From Mycolicibacterium sp. P9-22 (GTDB taxonomy: Bacteria; Actinomycetota; Actinomycetes; Mycobacteriales; Mycobacteriaceae): DNA of 64,000 nt. The stretch spans positions 806,001 through 870,000 of the forward strand of contig NZ_NPKP01000002.1 in assembly GCF_008329585.1 (NCBI RefSeq). The letters are read 5' to 3'. The notes below the pieces were generated by a model. The model was given only the letters and a program-made list of their open reading frames with translations, had not been told where the DNA came from and made no database searches. This document shows positions 17,419 to 27,325 of the stretch, one piece after another (within the stretch, counting starts at the first letter, position 1; the number at the start of each line of letters is the position of its first letter). Position numbers and translations under genes: made by a program.

Positions 17419-18116
17419 CGTTCCTTGACAGCGTTGGCCGGAAACGCACCGTCGGCCAGCGTGGTCGGCGGTGCGGGCTCGCGCTCGCCGCCCACTGCGA
17501 CCGACCGGCGATTCGCCCGGCGCACCGCCCAGAACACCACCAGCAGCGCGACCCCGAGCAGCGGATAGCCCATGCCGATCCGCGCGACGGCCAGCCAGCC
17601 GGTGTGGCCGCCGTCGTACAGCCACCGCTGGACCACGAATCTCGCCGCGAAGAGCGCCACGAACGCCAGCGTCGCGATATCGAACCCGCGCAGCACGGTC
17701 CGGTCCTCCCGCCACTGCGGATCGGGTCCGCTGCTGCGCAGCAGATTCCAGATCACGCCGACCAGCGGGCGGCGTGCCAGCACCGACACCGTGAACGCGG
17801 CGGCCATGGCCAGGCTGATCCAGATGCCCGGCAGGAAGTAGTTCTCGGCCGAGCCGGTGTAGTACGCGATCAGCGCGGCGATGAGGACGCCGAGCAGTCC
17901 GGACACCGCGGGCTGCAGGGGTTGCTTGCGCACCAGCCGGAACACGATCAGCCCCGCACTCACGGCGACCGCCACCACCACGGCGGCATCGAGTCCCGCG
18001 ATCGCATTGGCAATGACATAGGCGAAGGTGGGCACGCTCGCGAGCACCAGCCCGGACACGCCGCCCACCCGTTCCAGCATCGTCGGCTCAGGTTTGTTCA
18101 TATCCACATCGGACAC
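17415..18116 (-). CDS. DUF3159 membrane protein
   Basis: 233 residues with about six membrane helices, e.g. LVLASVPTFAYVIANAIAG and PLLGVALLVVFWAVRRANR, and the DUF3159-typical PLVGVIWNLLRSSGPDPQWR. Function unknown. The start may be ATG 18116 or an internal ATG five codons later. It is divergent from the MerR-type gene (48 bases between starts). Confidence 0.8.
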   Translation of the reverse strand: MSDVDMNKPEPTMLERVGGVSGLVLASVPTFAYVIANAIAGLDAAVVVAVAVSAGLIVFRLVRKQPLQPAVSGLLGVLIAALIAYYTGSAENYFLPGIWISLAMAAAFTVSVLARRPLVGVIWNLLRSSGPDPQWREDRTVLRGFDIATLAFVALFAARFVVQRWLYDGGHTGWLAVARIGMGYPLLGVALLVVFWAVRRANRRSVAVGGEREPAPPTTLADGAFPANAVKER

Positions 18117-18164
18117 TCGGACGTAGCGGCACAGTCAACTCCGAGCCTGGGCCAAGATGGACCG

Positions 18165-18905
18165 GTGGCCTGGAGCACCCGTGAAGTCGCCGAACTCGCC
18201 GGCACCAGCCTGCGGGCCGTCCGGCACTACCACCAGATCGGCCTGCTCCCCGAGCCGCAGCGGCGATCCAACGGCTACAAGCAGTACGGCGTGGCGCACC
18301 TGGTCCGGCTGGTGCGCATCAAACGACTCGTCGATCTCGGCTTCTCGCTACCGCAGATCGCGGCGCTGGGCGACGGAGACGACCATCCCGGGCAGGCGCT
18401 GCGTGAACTGGATGCCGAACTCGCCGCGACGATCGCACGACTGCAGCGGGCCCGCGACGAACTGGCCGAACTGCTGACCAACTCGGCACCCACGGATCTG
18501 CCGCCCGATTTCGCAGCACCTGCCGCGGTCGCCAAACTGCCCGACGCGGATCGCAAGCTGATCGTGGTGCTGAGCCGGGTGCTCGGGCCGCGGGGCAGGC
18601 AGGCCTACGCCGACCTGATCAATGACTCCCGTGAGGACCCGGCGGCCCACGAGTTCGACACCCTGCCGACCGACGCCGACGAGTCCACCCGCCAAGGTCT
18701 CGCCGAACGCCTGGCGCCCTACATCCGATCGGTCCGCCAATCCCATCCCGCCCTCACCGAATCCCGCACCGATGCCCCGCGCGGGGCGCGCTTCGCCGAG
18801 AAGGCGATCGTCGATGCCATGGCCGATCTCTACAACCCGGCGCAGCTCGACGTGCTGCGCCGGGCCGGCGAGATCCTGCGTGCCTCAGCCACCCAGGGTC
18901 GGTAG
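18165..18905 (+). CDS. MerR-family transcriptional regulator
   Basis: 246 residues. The N-terminal winged helix (WSTREVAELAGTSLRAVRHYHQIGLLPEPQR) is followed by a dimerisation coiled coil (ALRELDAELAATIARLQRARDELAELL) and a long C-terminal region with no metal-binding cysteines, so it probably responds to an organic ligand. The GTG at 18165 starts exactly at the domain boundary. The 3' end overlaps the convergent S9 peptidase by 21 bases. Confidence 0.88.
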   Translation: MAWSTREVAELAGTSLRAVRHYHQIGLLPEPQRRSNGYKQYGVAHLVRLVRIKRLVDLGFSLPQIAALGDGDDHPGQALRELDAELAATIARLQRARDELAELLTNSAPTDLPPDFAAPAAVAKLPDADRKLIVVLSRVLGPRGRQAYADLINDSREDPAAHEFDTLPTDADESTRQGLAERLAPYIRSVRQSHPALTESRTDAPRGARFAEKAIVDAMADLYNPAQLDVLRRAGEILRASATQGR

Positions 18906-21158
18906 CGGCAGCGGCGCCAGCCGGTAGTTCGGCGGTTCGGTGCCGTGCAGGTGCCGGACGAAATAGTCCCAGGTGCGACGCAGGACGTAGTGCTGCCTGC
19001 CGATCAGCGCGTGCTCGGCGCCGGGGATCATGATCAGATCGAAATCCTTGTCGGCCTCGATGAGTGCGTCGACGAGACGCATCGTCATGTACGGGTGCGC
19101 GTTGTCATCGAGCTCACCGTGGATGAGCAGCAACTTGCCGGTGAGGTTGCCGGCCAGCGTGGCATTCGAGATGGCTCGCCTGCCTTCGTCGCTCAGGTCG
19201 CCGTGGTAGTGCTCGGCCCACATCGCGAGGTTGATGTTGTTGTCGTGGTTGCCCGATGTCGCGACCGCCACGTGGTAGGCCTCGGGGTACATCAGGACGG
19301 CCCGCGCGGCGGCAAAGGCGCCGGCGGACTGGCCGGTGATACCGACGCGTCCGGTGTCCAGCCACGGATATCGGTGCCCGAGTTCGCGGATGGCCGCGAC
19401 GTGGTCGTCCAGGGCGCCACCATTGCCGAGGTCACCGTAGGAATGGTCCTGAAATGCCTTGCCGCGCGCCGCGCTACCGCGCCCGTCGATGGCCACGACG
19501 GCGAAGCCGAGCGCGGCGAAGGCCTCCGGTTCGCCCTGATGCGGCGGATCGAACGACGGTCCGGCCCGGTAGATCTGCGGGCCCGGATAGATGTGCTCGA
19601 TGATCGGGTAGCGCCGATCCGGGTCGAAATCGTGTGGGCGCCAAAGCAGACCGTAGATCGGGGTCCTTCCGTCGGCGGCGGTCGTGCGGAAGCGCTCGGG
19701 CGGGCTCCAGCCGAGTGCCTCCAGCGCCGCCGTGCCCGGCGCCTCGAGCTCGACGGTCACGTTGCCGTCGGCATCGAGCACCACCGATTGGGGCGCCACG
19801 CTCGACGACGAGGCCCGGTCGACGATGTAGCCACCGTCCGGCGGGCTGACGGCATCGTGGTCGAGATGGTCGTCGGTGAGCCGGGTGAACCCGGAACCGT
19901 CGAGATCGATCCGGGCTATCTGCCGGAGGTACGGGTCGTCCTCGACGAGGCCACCCGCGACGAACCACAGCTGCCGGCGTTGCTCGTCGACCCACAACAG
20001 CGAGCGAACAAGCCACGGCCCGTGGGTGATCTGGTTGATCTGTTGTCCGTCGGCAGAGTAGAGGTACAGGTGCCCCCAGCCGTCGCGCTGCGACCACCAG
20101 ACGATCTCGCCCGAGTCCAGCACGTGCACCATCTGCGGCTCCCCCAGTTGCACGGCAGGATCGACGCGGGTTTCGCCGGTCTCGGTGATCAGCGTGGTCG
20201 TGGCGCCCGTCGCCGGGTCGAGCCGGCGCAGCTCGAGGGTGCGGGCGTCCCGGGAGTGGTGCAGGAAGTGCACGGTCTGTTTCCCCGTCGCTTCGCTCGT
20301 CCCGCTACCCCTCGTCCACCATGCGTAGATGAGCGCGGTGTTGTGCATGATCGTCGTCGGCGGATCCTGCTGCCGGGCCACCGAACGATCCGTGACGTCG
20401 AGGACGTTCCACGTCATCTGGGCCACCGCGTGCTCACCGGGCATCGTGTAGCGGGTGCGGTGCTCGACCGGGCGGCCACCGTCGCGCGGCGCGGATTCCA
20501 CGAGCACCAGCTCCGGCAGATCCCGTTGATCGATGCGTTGCACCAGGATGCGCTCGGACTCCGGCGACCAGTGCAAGACGAGCGGGGCCGGCAGGCCGAG
20601 AAGGCGCATCAGGGCCTTCGCTCCCGTGGTCTCGGGCAGACCGCCGTAGTCGAAGTGTGGTTCGGCGTCCACGGTGAGCGCGAACTCGTCCCCACCTCCT
20701 TGCCTCCGGACCCAGATGTTGCCGTCCCGGCCGAAGGCCACCCACCGCTCATCGGGTGAGGGCACCTCACCGGGCAGCGGTGTCGGGTGATCGGACTCCT
20801 TCAGACCCGCACCATCCGTCCAGGCCCAGGTCTTGCCGAACGCGCTGAACCGCACCGCATCGCCGTGGAACCCCACCGCGGAGATCGGCAGGTCCTCGCC
20901 GTTGACCGCATGCCCCGATGCCACCGAGAGCGCCGCGGCCAGCCGGTCGTGATCGAACGCGGCACGGCGGACGCCCGCGGCCGGATCGACCATCACGTAC
21001 CGGGTGCCGACCCGGTACCAGAATCGTGTGCCACCCGAAAGCCACTGCGGCGCCAGCTTGCTACCCGGGACCTTGCGCGCCCGGTAGGGAGCGAGCAGTT
21101 GCTCGGCGCGTGCGTAATCGGAGTCGGTCAGGGTTCGTGTCACGCCGTCATGCAACAC
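18885..21158 (-). CDS. S9-family (prolyl oligopeptidase / DPP IV type) serine peptidase
   Basis: 757 residues: an N-terminal beta-propeller (about 30-500) and a C-terminal alpha/beta hydrolase. Catalytic residues are serine in GITGQSAGAFAA (about 610), aspartate in HGELDDNAHP (about 683) and histidine in PGAEHAL (about 716). No signal peptide is visible, so it is probably cytoplasmic. The stretch GTSEATGK near residue 290 is encoded by a copy of the dispersed repeat described at 20283-20311, an in-frame insertion in a propeller loop. Confidence 0.88.
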   Translation of the reverse strand: MLHDGVTRTLTDSDYARAEQLLAPYRARKVPGSKLAPQWLSGGTRFWYRVGTRYVMVDPAAGVRRAAFDHDRLAAALSVASGHAVNGEDLPISAVGFHGDAVRFSAFGKTWAWTDGAGLKESDHPTPLPGEVPSPDERWVAFGRDGNIWVRRQGGGDEFALTVDAEPHFDYGGLPETTGAKALMRLLGLPAPLVLHWSPESERILVQRIDQRDLPELVLVESAPRDGGRPVEHRTRYTMPGEHAVAQMTWNVLDVTDRSVARQQDPPTTIMHNTALIYAWWTRGSGTSEATGKQTVHFLHHSRDARTLELRRLDPATGATTTLITETGETRVDPAVQLGEPQMVHVLDSGEIVWWSQRDGWGHLYLYSADGQQINQITHGPWLVRSLLWVDEQRRQLWFVAGGLVEDDPYLRQIARIDLDGSGFTRLTDDHLDHDAVSPPDGGYIVDRASSSSVAPQSVVLDADGNVTVELEAPGTAALEALGWSPPERFRTTAADGRTPIYGLLWRPHDFDPDRRYPIIEHIYPGPQIYRAGPSFDPPHQGEPEAFAALGFAVVAIDGRGSAARGKAFQDHSYGDLGNGGALDDHVAAIRELGHRYPWLDTGRVGITGQSAGAFAAARAVLMYPEAYHVAVATSGNHDNNINLAMWAEHYHGDLSDEGRRAISNATLAGNLTGKLLLIHGELDDNAHPYMTMRLVDALIEADKDFDLIMIPGAEHALIGRQHYVLRRTWDYFVRHLHGTEPPNYRLAPLPLPTLGG
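20283..20311. repeat. Dispersed GTCGCTTCGCTC repeat inside the S9 peptidase gene
   Basis: CCCCGTCGCTTCGCTCGTCC followed by CGCTACCCC matches the core found at 22681, 22711, 34795, 38781 and 45164. It is read in frame as part of the S9 peptidase. Confidence 0.6.
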
Positions 21159-21187
21159 CCGGACGTAACGGCATACTCAAGCCGCGC

Positions 21188-21487
21188 TCAGTTGTCCTCG
21201 CCGCGCAACCGGGCCTGCAGGGTCTCCTTGTCCTTGCGACGGCGCTCGTCGAACGCTGCGATGCTCATGGTGGCGCGCCGGCGCAGCGGCGCGAAGATCC
21301 AGATGCCCAGCGGCAGCGCCAGCACCAGAGCGAACAACACCGCAACCACGACCGGGAACTCGCGCAGGCCGACGAGATGGCCCGCGCCGATGATCACCCC
21401 GGTGAGCACTGCGGCCAGCGCCAGCCGGGCCAACAGGTAGGCACCGACATCGCGCAGCATCCGGGGACCGGGCCGAGAATCAGACAC
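21188..21487 (-). CDS. DUF4229 membrane protein (Rv0531 type)
   Basis: 99 residues, two or three membrane helices (YLLARLALAAVLTGVIIGAG, VVVAVLFALVLALPLGIW) and a basic C-terminal tail RRRKDKETLQARL. Function unknown. It is divergent from the 53-residue gene with 52 bases between starts. Confidence 0.75.
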   Translation of the reverse strand: MSDSRPGPRMLRDVGAYLLARLALAAVLTGVIIGAGHLVGLREFPVVVAVLFALVLALPLGIWIFAPLRRRATMSIAAFDERRRKDKETLQARLRGEDN

Positions 21488-21539
21488 GGCCCGAGCCTAC
21501 CGAGGCAACGCGTATATTCAGAGCAAGGAGGTTATTCGC

Positions 21540-21701
21540 TTGCAGTACTTACTCCTGGCCCTGATCCTGGCCGGGCTCGCATATGCGACATACCGATTGG
21601 TGCGCGCCTCGGCCAATCGCCCGAGGCCGCGCGTGATCGGACCGGACGACGATCCCGATTTCCTGCGCAGGCTCCGCGACGGCGACAACCCGCGCAGCTA
21701 G
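21540..21701 (+). CDS. 53-residue single-span membrane protein
   Basis: Starts at TTG 21540 behind a strong AAGGAG ribosome binding site (21525-21530) and a TATATT -10 box at 21513-21518. The sequence is one membrane helix (MQYLLLALILAGLAYATYRL) followed by a basic and then acidic tail (PRPRVIGPDDDPDFLRRLRD). It stops one base before the convergent MinD-like stop. Its place next to the Rv0530 and Rv0531 homologues fits the small protein annotated there in M. tuberculosis. Function unknown. Confidence 0.75.
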   Translation: MQYLLLALILAGLAYATYRLVRASANRPRPRVIGPDDDPDFLRRLRDGDNPRS

Positions 21702-22844
21702 TCAGCTCGCGCTCGGGAACCCCGCCGCGACCACCGCTGCCAGCCGCAGCAACGCCTCACGCGTCGCCGGCTTCAGGCGTTCCAGGCTGATCTCGGCGCC
21801 CTCTTCCAGGTGCGGGTCGAACGGCACCTGAAGCACCGCCCGGCAGCGTCGGGAGAAGTGATCCACCACCTTCTGCAGGTCGACCTTGCCGGAGCGCGGA
21901 CGTACCGCATTGACCACCGCGACGGCGTTGCGCACAAGATCCTGATGGCCGTGCGCATCCAACCAGTCCAACGTCGCCGATGCCGAACGCGCGCCGTCCA
22001 CCGAACCGGAGCTCACGACGATCAGCACGTCGGCCTTCGACAGGACCGCGGCCATCGCCGAGTGCAGCATGCCGGTACCGCAATCGGTCAGCACCAGGCT
22101 GTAGTAGCGCTCCAGCAGTTCGACGGTCCGCGCGTAGTCCTGCGAGCTGAACGCCTCGGACACCGCGGGATCGGATTCCGATGCGAGCACTTCCAACCGG
22201 CTCGGGCCCTGCGAGGTGTAGCGCCGGACGTCGCTGTAGGAGGCGATACCCTCCGCGTCGCGCAGCAGGTGCCGCACGGTGGCCGGGGTTTCCAACGGCA
22301 CCTTCTGGCTCAGGGTTCCGCGATCGGGGTTGGCGTCGACGGCGATGACCCGGTCACCCCGGGTGGACGCGAAGGTGGCTCCCAATGTCGCGGTGACCGT
22401 CGTCTTGCCGACGCCGCCCTTGAGGGACAACACCGCGATGCGGTAGCAGCCACGCAGCGGCCGTCCGACCTGGTCGAGCAGGGTGATCTGATTGGTGACC
22501 TTCGGGCTCTCACCGACGTTGAGCAGTTTGAACGATGCGAGATACACCCACCGGCGCCAGCCACTCGTGGGTGCCTGTTTGGGCCGGCCGAGCAGTGCGA
22601 CCGTGGACAGATCGAGGTAGGGCGCCGGCAGCGGGACCGGGCTGGTCTGCGGCGGCAGATCGGCTTGCGCGGTTGCACTCCCCGTCGCTGCGCTCGCCCC
22701 GGTCGCATTTCCCGTCGCTGCGCTCGCCCCGGTCACCGCCGGGAACCCGTGCGGCGGCGTCGGCGCCGTCCACTCCGCGGGCAGCGGCCTCGCCGGCTCC
22801 CCGTCGAAATTGCTGAAGCGGTTCTGCTCCCGGAAGCTCGGCAC
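21702..22844 (-). CDS. MinD/ParA-family ATPase (Rv0530 type)
   Basis: 380 residues. A disordered Pro/Ala-rich N terminus (1-80) is followed by a deviant Walker A, SLKGGVGKTTVTATLG, the switch region VIAVDANPDRGTLSQK and Walker-B-like LVLTDCGTG. Similar ATPases accompany ESX and septal systems; this one sits with cytochrome c maturation genes. The linker sequence TGASAATGNATGASAATGSA is produced by two copies of a 24-base dispersed repeat (22681 and 22711). Confidence 0.85.
   Translation of the reverse strand: MPSFREQNRFSNFDGEPARPLPAEWTAPTPPHGFPAVTGASAATGNATGASAATGSATAQADLPPQTSPVPLPAPYLDLSTVALLGRPKQAPTSGWRRWVYLASFKLLNVGESPKVTNQITLLDQVGRPLRGCYRIAVLSLKGGVGKTTVTATLGATFASTRGDRVIAVDANPDRGTLSQKVPLETPATVRHLLRDAEGIASYSDVRRYTSQGPSRLEVLASESDPAVSEAFSSQDYARTVELLERYYSLVLTDCGTGMLHSAMAAVLSKADVLIVVSSGSVDGARSASATLDWLDAHGHQDLVRNAVAVVNAVRPRSGKVDLQKVVDHFSRRCRAVLQVPFDPHLEEGAEISLERLKPATREALLRLAAVVAAGFPSAS
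22681..22734. repeat. Tandem 24-base dispersed repeat within the MinD-like gene
   Basis: Two identical units (CCCGTCGCTGCGCTCGCCCC plus GGTC) at 22681-22704 and 22711-22734, period 30 bases. They encode GASAATGN/GASAATGS, a duplicated linker. The core matches other copies in the window. Confidence 0.75.
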
Positions 22845-22847
22845 GGC

Positions 22848-23813
22848 TCAGACCCCCGCGTAGGAGTGCAGACCCACCGTCACCAGGTTGATGAAGAACA
22901 GGTTGAAGACCATCGCGACGAAACCGACCACGTTGATCCAGGCGGCCTTCTTGTCGCGCCAGCCCGCGGTCGACCGGGCGTGCAGGTACGCGGCGTACAC
23001 CACCCACGCGATGAACGAGACGGTCTCCTTGGGATCCCAGCCCCAGTACCGGCCCCAAGCCTCCTCGGCCCAGATGGCGCCGAAGATGACACCGAAACCG
23101 AACACCGGGAAGGCGAAGATGGTGGTGCGGTAGGCGATGCGGTCCAGCAGCTGCGCATCCGGCAGGCGCTGCAGCATCCGTCCGAAACCGTTGTCCCGCT
23201 GGGCAAGCGGAGACATCTTCAGCAGGAACAGCACGCTGGCCACACCACCGACCAGGAAGACTCCCGAGCCGAGGCTGACCACCGAGACGTGGATCGGCAG
23301 CCAGTAGGACTGCAGCGCGGGCATCACCGGCGCGGCGTGGGTGTAGAGCCATTTGCCCGAGACCGTCAGCAGCACCAGCACCGGCGGCAGCACGAACACC
23401 CACAGCCCGCGGTACTGCGGCCGGCGCAACACCACCGCGGCGGCGACCAGGCCGGAGAAGCACGTCAGGTTGATGAACTCGTACATGTTGCCCCACGGCA
23501 CCCGCGAGGTCGCCAGACCGCGCAGCACGATGCAGGCTGCCAGCAGGGCGATACCGACATAGGTCAGCGCGACACCCGCGCGTCCGATGCGCTCATCTGC
23601 GGTGCGGGCCGGGGCGTCGGTGACGATGCCCGGGGTGGCGCTGTCGGCCCCCACGGCCGCGCCCACCAGTTCACGGGCCTCGACCTTGCGCCCGCGCGAG
23701 TAGGCCAGTTCGACGGCCAGCATCAGCAGCGCCAGCACCAGGACCACCACCGACGAGGTGAAGGCCCAGTCCGAATACCTGGCCAGCTCGATATCGATGT
23801 CGGTGCTGTTCAA
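22848..23813 (-). CDS. ccsB: Cytochrome c biogenesis protein CcsB (CcsA-type heme handling)
   Basis: 321 residues, about eight membrane helices. The tryptophan-rich heme-binding motif WGRYWGWDPKETVSFIAW is complete, with flanking histidines in LYTHAAPVMPALQ, WLPIHVSVVSLG and VTVGLHSYAGV. With ResB it forms the System II cytochrome c synthetase that exports heme and ligates it to apocytochrome. The start overlaps the resB stop by 4 bases. Confidence 0.93.
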   Translation of the reverse strand: MNSTDIDIELARYSDWAFTSSVVVLVLALLMLAVELAYSRGRKVEARELVGAAVGADSATPGIVTDAPARTADERIGRAGVALTYVGIALLAACIVLRGLATSRVPWGNMYEFINLTCFSGLVAAAVVLRRPQYRGLWVFVLPPVLVLLTVSGKWLYTHAAPVMPALQSYWLPIHVSVVSLGSGVFLVGGVASVLFLLKMSPLAQRDNGFGRMLQRLPDAQLLDRIAYRTTIFAFPVFGFGVIFGAIWAEEAWGRYWGWDPKETVSFIAWVVYAAYLHARSTAGWRDKKAAWINVVGFVAMVFNLFFINLVTVGLHSYAGV

Positions 23814-25402
23814 GAGTGCTTACCTCCGTCAGTGAGCAGTCGGTCCGTCAACCGCTCGAACTCGTCGCCCCACCCGGAGTTGTCGGTGCGGGCCAGTCCC
23901 CCGAGCTCGACGCTCACGGTACCCGCGGATGCGGGGGTTATCCGAACCCAGATGCGCCGGCGCCGCACCACCAGTGACACCACCAGACCGGCCATCATGG
24001 TCAGCGAGAACACCAGCACCCAGATCTGGGCGGGATCGTGGGACACCTGCAGGTTGATGAACGGGACGGCTCCGTCGAAACGGATGGTGGTGCCGTCCTC
24101 CAACCGTTTCTCCTCACCGACGTTGAGGTTGACCCTGGCTTCCTTGTTGAGGCGGCCCTGCCCGATCAGCCTGGGATCCAGGTCGAAGATGGACTGCGGA
24201 CGTCCGGTGTCCAGGCCGGCGTCGCCGCGGTAGATGTCGATGGCCACCGCGGGCTTGTTCAGCGCCGGGAAGCTGGAGGACAGCAGGGTGCCGTGCAGAA
24301 ATTCGGTCGGGGCGAACAGACCCTGAATCGCGATCTGCTGCTCGCGGCGTTCGTCGGGATCGGGATAGGTGCCGGCCGGGGGGTCCACCCGGATCACCCC
24401 GGAGGACAGCAGGGTCAGCGGGTCATCGGGGCGCCATTGCATCGTGCTGGTGCGGGTCCGGCCGTCGGGAAAGATGACGGTGAACGTCGGTGCGTACCCG
24501 TGGCCCTGCAGGTAGACCCGGTCCCCGCCGACCCGCAGCGGGTGGTTGACCTCGAGCCGGTAGTCCTTCCAGGTGTTGCTCTCCAGATCGGCGCCGGCCT
24601 GGTACTCGATATTCGCGGCGAAGGTGACGGCCTGCCCGCTCGGCAGGTAGTCGGCGTCGAAATCGTTGACCTTCACACAGATCGGGTACAGCGACGTGCC
24701 GTCCACGGTGTTGCCGGCCCGGAACGAGTCGAAGGCGGCCGGCGAGGCCGAACAGAACCCGGGGCCTCCGTCGGCGATGACGATGACGTTGCCCTCGTAG
24801 CCGAAGAGCTTCCCGGCGGCGATGGCGACCAGCAGGCCGAGCAGCGAGAAGTGGAAGACGATATTGCCGAATTCGCGCAGGTAGCCCTTCTCGGCCGAGA
24901 TCTCGGTGCCGTCGTCGCCGGTGCGGGTGCTGCGCCGCCAGCCCTTGAGCCGATCGTCGATGGACGCGGCCAACTGTGCCGGTTCCCCGGGTATCTCGGC
25001 CTCATGGTGTTTCGGCAGCCGGGTCAGGTTGCGCGGCGCCGGCACCGGCACCGCGCGCAGGCTCTTGATGTGCTCGGCCAGACGCGGGGTCAGGCAGCCG
25101 ACGAGCGAGATGAACAGCAGCACGTAGATGGCGGTGAACCAGAAACTGGAGAAGACGTCGAAGCCCTGCAGTCGGTCCAGCCAGGGGCCGATGGTCGGGT
25201 GCTCGACCAGATACTCGTCGACCTTGGCGGCGTTGAGGCTGCGCTGCGGCAACAACGCCCCGGGAATGGCGGCCAGCGCGAGCAGGAACAACAGCACCAG
25301 CGCCGTGCCCATCGAGGTCAGGGTGCGCCAGGTATTGCGGATCAGCGCCCACACTTTTATGAATCCCCGTGTCGCTGCGCTCCTGCCCGCCGTAACCCTC
25401 AT
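23810..25402 (-). CDS. resB: Cytochrome c biogenesis protein ResB
   Basis: 530 residues. Three N-terminal membrane helices ([36 protein letters not shown] and [14 protein letters not shown]), a large extracytoplasmic domain, and a last helix [18 protein letters not shown]. It is the partner of CcsB. ATG at 25402 overlaps the ccdA stop (ATGA). The N-terminal residues AGRSAATRG come from a dispersed-repeat copy at 25365-25392. Confidence 0.92.
   Translation of the reverse strand: MRVTAGRSAATRGFIKVWALIRNTWRTLTSMGTALVLLFLLALAAIPGALLPQRSLNAAKVDEYLVEHPTIGPWLDRLQGFDVFSSFWFTAIYVLLFISLVGCLTPRLAEHIKSLRAVPVPAPRNLTRLPKHHEAEIPGEPAQLAASIDDRLKGWRRSTRTGDDGTEISAEKGYLREFGNIVFHFSLLGLLVAIAAGKLFGYEGNVIVIADGGPGFCSASPAAFDSFRAGNTVDGTSLYPICVKVNDFDADYLPSGQAVTFAANIEYQAGADLESNTWKDYRLEVNHPLRVGGDRVYLQGHGYAPTFTVIFPDGRTRTSTMQWRPDDPLTLLSSGVIRVDPPAGTYPDPDERREQQIAIQGLFAPTEFLHGTLLSSSFPALNKPAVAIDIYRGDAGLDTGRPQSIFDLDPRLIGQGRLNKEARVNLNVGEEKRLEDGTTIRFDGAVPFINLQVSHDPAQIWVLVFSLTMMAGLVVSLVVRRRRIWVRITPASAGTVSVELGGLARTDNSGWGDEFERLTDRLLTDGGKHS
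25365..25392. repeat. Dispersed repeat copy at the 5' end of resB
   Basis: CCCCGTGTCGCTGCGCTCCT followed by GCCCGCCG matches the core of the 45850 tandem copies (GTCGCTGCGCTCCTGCCCGCCG). It lies inside the first codons of resB. Confidence 0.55.
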
Positions 25403-26130
25403 ATCGGCAGCCTCACGTCGGACACGAACGCGTCGCGCACCCAGGCCACGAAATCACCCCAGAGCCCGGTTACCAGGGCGATGCCGACCGCGATCATGAG
25501 TACGCCACCGAAGATCTGGATACCGCGGGTGTGGGCGCGCAGCCAGCCCAGCCCGCGCACCGCCCGCGCCGACCCGAAGGCCAGCAATACGAACGGCAGA
25601 CCCAGGCCCAGGCAGTAGGCGATCACCAGGGTGATGCCGCGGGCCACCGCGGACCCCTCCGTCGCCGAGGACACCGCGATCACCGCGGTCAGCGTGGGGC
25701 CCAGGCACGGTGTCCAGCCCAGCGCGAACACCGCGCCCAGCAGTGGCGCGCCGGCCAGCGTCGAGAGTTGCCGCGGCGCGAACCGGGCCTCCCGTTGCAG
25801 CAGCGGGATGAAGCCGATGAACACCAGCCCCATCGCGATGGTGACCACACCGCCGATGCGTTGCAGCAGTTCCTGATTGGTGATCAACGCGGTGGTCATA
25901 CCGAGCACCGCGACGCTGCCGAGCACGAACACCACGGTGAATCCCGCGACGAACAGCCCGGCCGCACCCGCCACCCGGAACCGGCTGTCCCCGCCCGAGA
26001 TCGCCGCCAGGTAAGACAGATAACCCGGCACCAGCGGCACCACACACGGCGAGGCGAAGGACACCAGGCCTGCCAGCATGCTCAGCCCCACCGCCATCAG
26101 CAGGGGTCCACCGGTGATCAGATCGGTCAC
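25399..26130 (-). CDS. ccdA: Thiol-disulfide interchange protein CcdA
   Basis: 243 residues, six membrane helices. The two redox cysteines are in [16 protein letters not shown] and [13 protein letters not shown], matching the CcdA/DsbD core. It moves reducing power across the membrane to keep apocytochrome c heme-binding cysteines reduced, delivering electrons to the TlpA-like protein next door. It overlaps both neighbours by 4 bases. Confidence 0.93.
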   Translation of the reverse strand: MTDLITGGPLLMAVGLSMLAGLVSFASPCVVPLVPGYLSYLAAISGGDSRFRVAGAAGLFVAGFTVVFVLGSVAVLGMTTALITNQELLQRIGGVVTIAMGLVFIGFIPLLQREARFAPRQLSTLAGAPLLGAVFALGWTPCLGPTLTAVIAVSSATEGSAVARGITLVIAYCLGLGLPFVLLAFGSARAVRGLGWLRAHTRGIQIFGGVLMIAVGIALVTGLWGDFVAWVRDAFVSDVRLPI

Positions 26131-26711
26131 TGTTCTGCAGCCAACCGTTCGACCACCGGTTGGAGATCGGTGGCCAATAGTTCGCGCAGGAATACCGCGG
26201 CCACCCGGTGTTGACGGTCCAGCACCAGGGTCGACGGGATGACGGTGGTCGGGTACTTGCCGCCGAACGCGATCATGGTGCGCATCGACGGGTCGTAGAT
26301 CGACGGGAAGGTGACATTGCGGTCGGTGATGAAATCGACTGCGGCGTCCCGGTTGTTGTCACGCACATCGATTCCCAGGAACTGCACACCGAGGTCTCGG
26401 GTCTGTTGGTAGACGCGCTGTAACTCGCCGATCTCGGCGCGGCAGGGTCCACACCACTGTCCCCACACGTTGATCACCACGACCTTGCCCGCGAAATCCG
26501 AGAGCGCCAGCGTCTTGTCCGGGTCCATCAGATCCGGGCCGGCCAATTTGCCTGGGACACCGCGAGATTCGGGTGGATCGTAGAAGATGTCGGTCTTGCC
26601 GCCGGGGGCGACGAATTCGAAGGTGCCGCCCTGAGCGACGGCGTCGTCACCGGTACTGCAACCGGATACCAGGACCGCCAGCGACATCGCCAGGCCGACA
26701 AACCACTTCAC
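26127..26711 (-). CDS. TlpA/ResA-like thioredoxin lipoprotein
   Basis: 194 residues. Signal peptide with lipobox LAVLVSGC (lipid-anchored cysteine near residue 18), then a thioredoxin fold with the active site [11 protein letters not shown] and cis-proline region [13 protein letters not shown]. It probably reduces apocytochrome c for System II. The GTG at 26711 shares its first base with the last base of the upstream stop (TAGTG), a tight coupling; a longer frame into the phosphatase is rejected. Confidence 0.9.
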   Translation of the reverse strand: MKWFVGLAMSLAVLVSGCSTGDDAVAQGGTFEFVAPGGKTDIFYDPPESRGVPGKLAGPDLMDPDKTLALSDFAGKVVVINVWGQWCGPCRAEIGELQRVYQQTRDLGVQFLGIDVRDNNRDAAVDFITDRNVTFPSIYDPSMRTMIAFGGKYPTTVIPSTLVLDRQHRVAAVFLRELLATDLQPVVERLAAEQ

Positions 26712-27325
26712 TAGATGCCCCAGGGCTCCGTGTAACCCCACCGGACCAGGCGGTCGTCGTCGAAGGTGAACGAGGTGATCGACGCCAGGTTGCACAACCG
26801 GCTGTGCGGCAGCGGCAGATGCGGCAGTTTGCGGCCCGTCATCGCCCGGCGCAGCGTCTCCACCGGAAGCTGATGGCTGACACAGACCGCCTCGTGGCCG
26901 GCCGCCTTCTCCCGGGCCCGGTGCAGCGCGGCGATCATCCGGGGGGCGATGTCGTCGTAATGCTCGCCCCAGGACGGTTTGCGCGGGTTGCGCAACCGCG
27001 GCCAGTTGCGCGGGTCGCGCAGCGCGCCGTCGCCGGGGGCCACGCGCTTGCCCTCGAAGTCGTTCCACGACTCGATCAGGTCGTTGTCGGTGTCGATGTC
27101 CAGCCCGTGCACTGCGGCGATCGGTGCCGCGGTCTGCTGCGCGCGCTCCAACGGGGAGGCCACCACGTAAGCGATGTCTCTGGGCGCCAACCAGTCCGCC
27201 GCCGACTGCGCCTGCAACCGGCCGCGGTCGGACAGGTTGTACCCGGGCAGCCGGCCGTAGAGGACCTTTTCCGGGTTGTGCACCTCGCCGTGGCGCATGA
27301 CATGGACCGTCGTGCGTGTCGTCAC
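26711..27325 (-). CDS. Histidine phosphatase (phosphoglycerate mutase-like) family protein
   Basis: 204 residues. Phospho-accepting histidine in [12 protein letters not shown], second catalytic histidine in [13 protein letters not shown], plus [10 protein letters not shown]. The substrate is not known. GTG at 27325 overlaps the hemL stop as GTGA, so it belongs to the hemL-to-ccsB operon. Confidence 0.87.
   Translation of the reverse strand: MTTRTTVHVMRHGEVHNPEKVLYGRLPGYNLSDRGRLQAQSAADWLAPRDIAYVVASPLERAQQTAAPIAAVHGLDIDTDNDLIESWNDFEGKRVAPGDGALRDPRNWPRLRNPRKPSWGEHYDDIAPRMIAALHRAREKAAGHEAVCVSHQLPVETLRRAMTGRKLPHLPLPHSRLCNLASITSFTFDDDRLVRWGYTEPWGI

Noticed and set aside
18945..20759. 604-codon open frame on the plus strand opposite the S9 peptidase
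   Set aside because: High GC keeps antisense frames open. The product is Arg/Asp/Val-rich with no domain, while the minus strand shows a complete peptidase with a catalytic triad.
21810..24233. 807-codon plus-strand frame opposite the MinD-like and ccsB genes
   Set aside because: Low-complexity Arg/Gln/His composition typical of antisense frames; the minus-strand genes have clear motifs.
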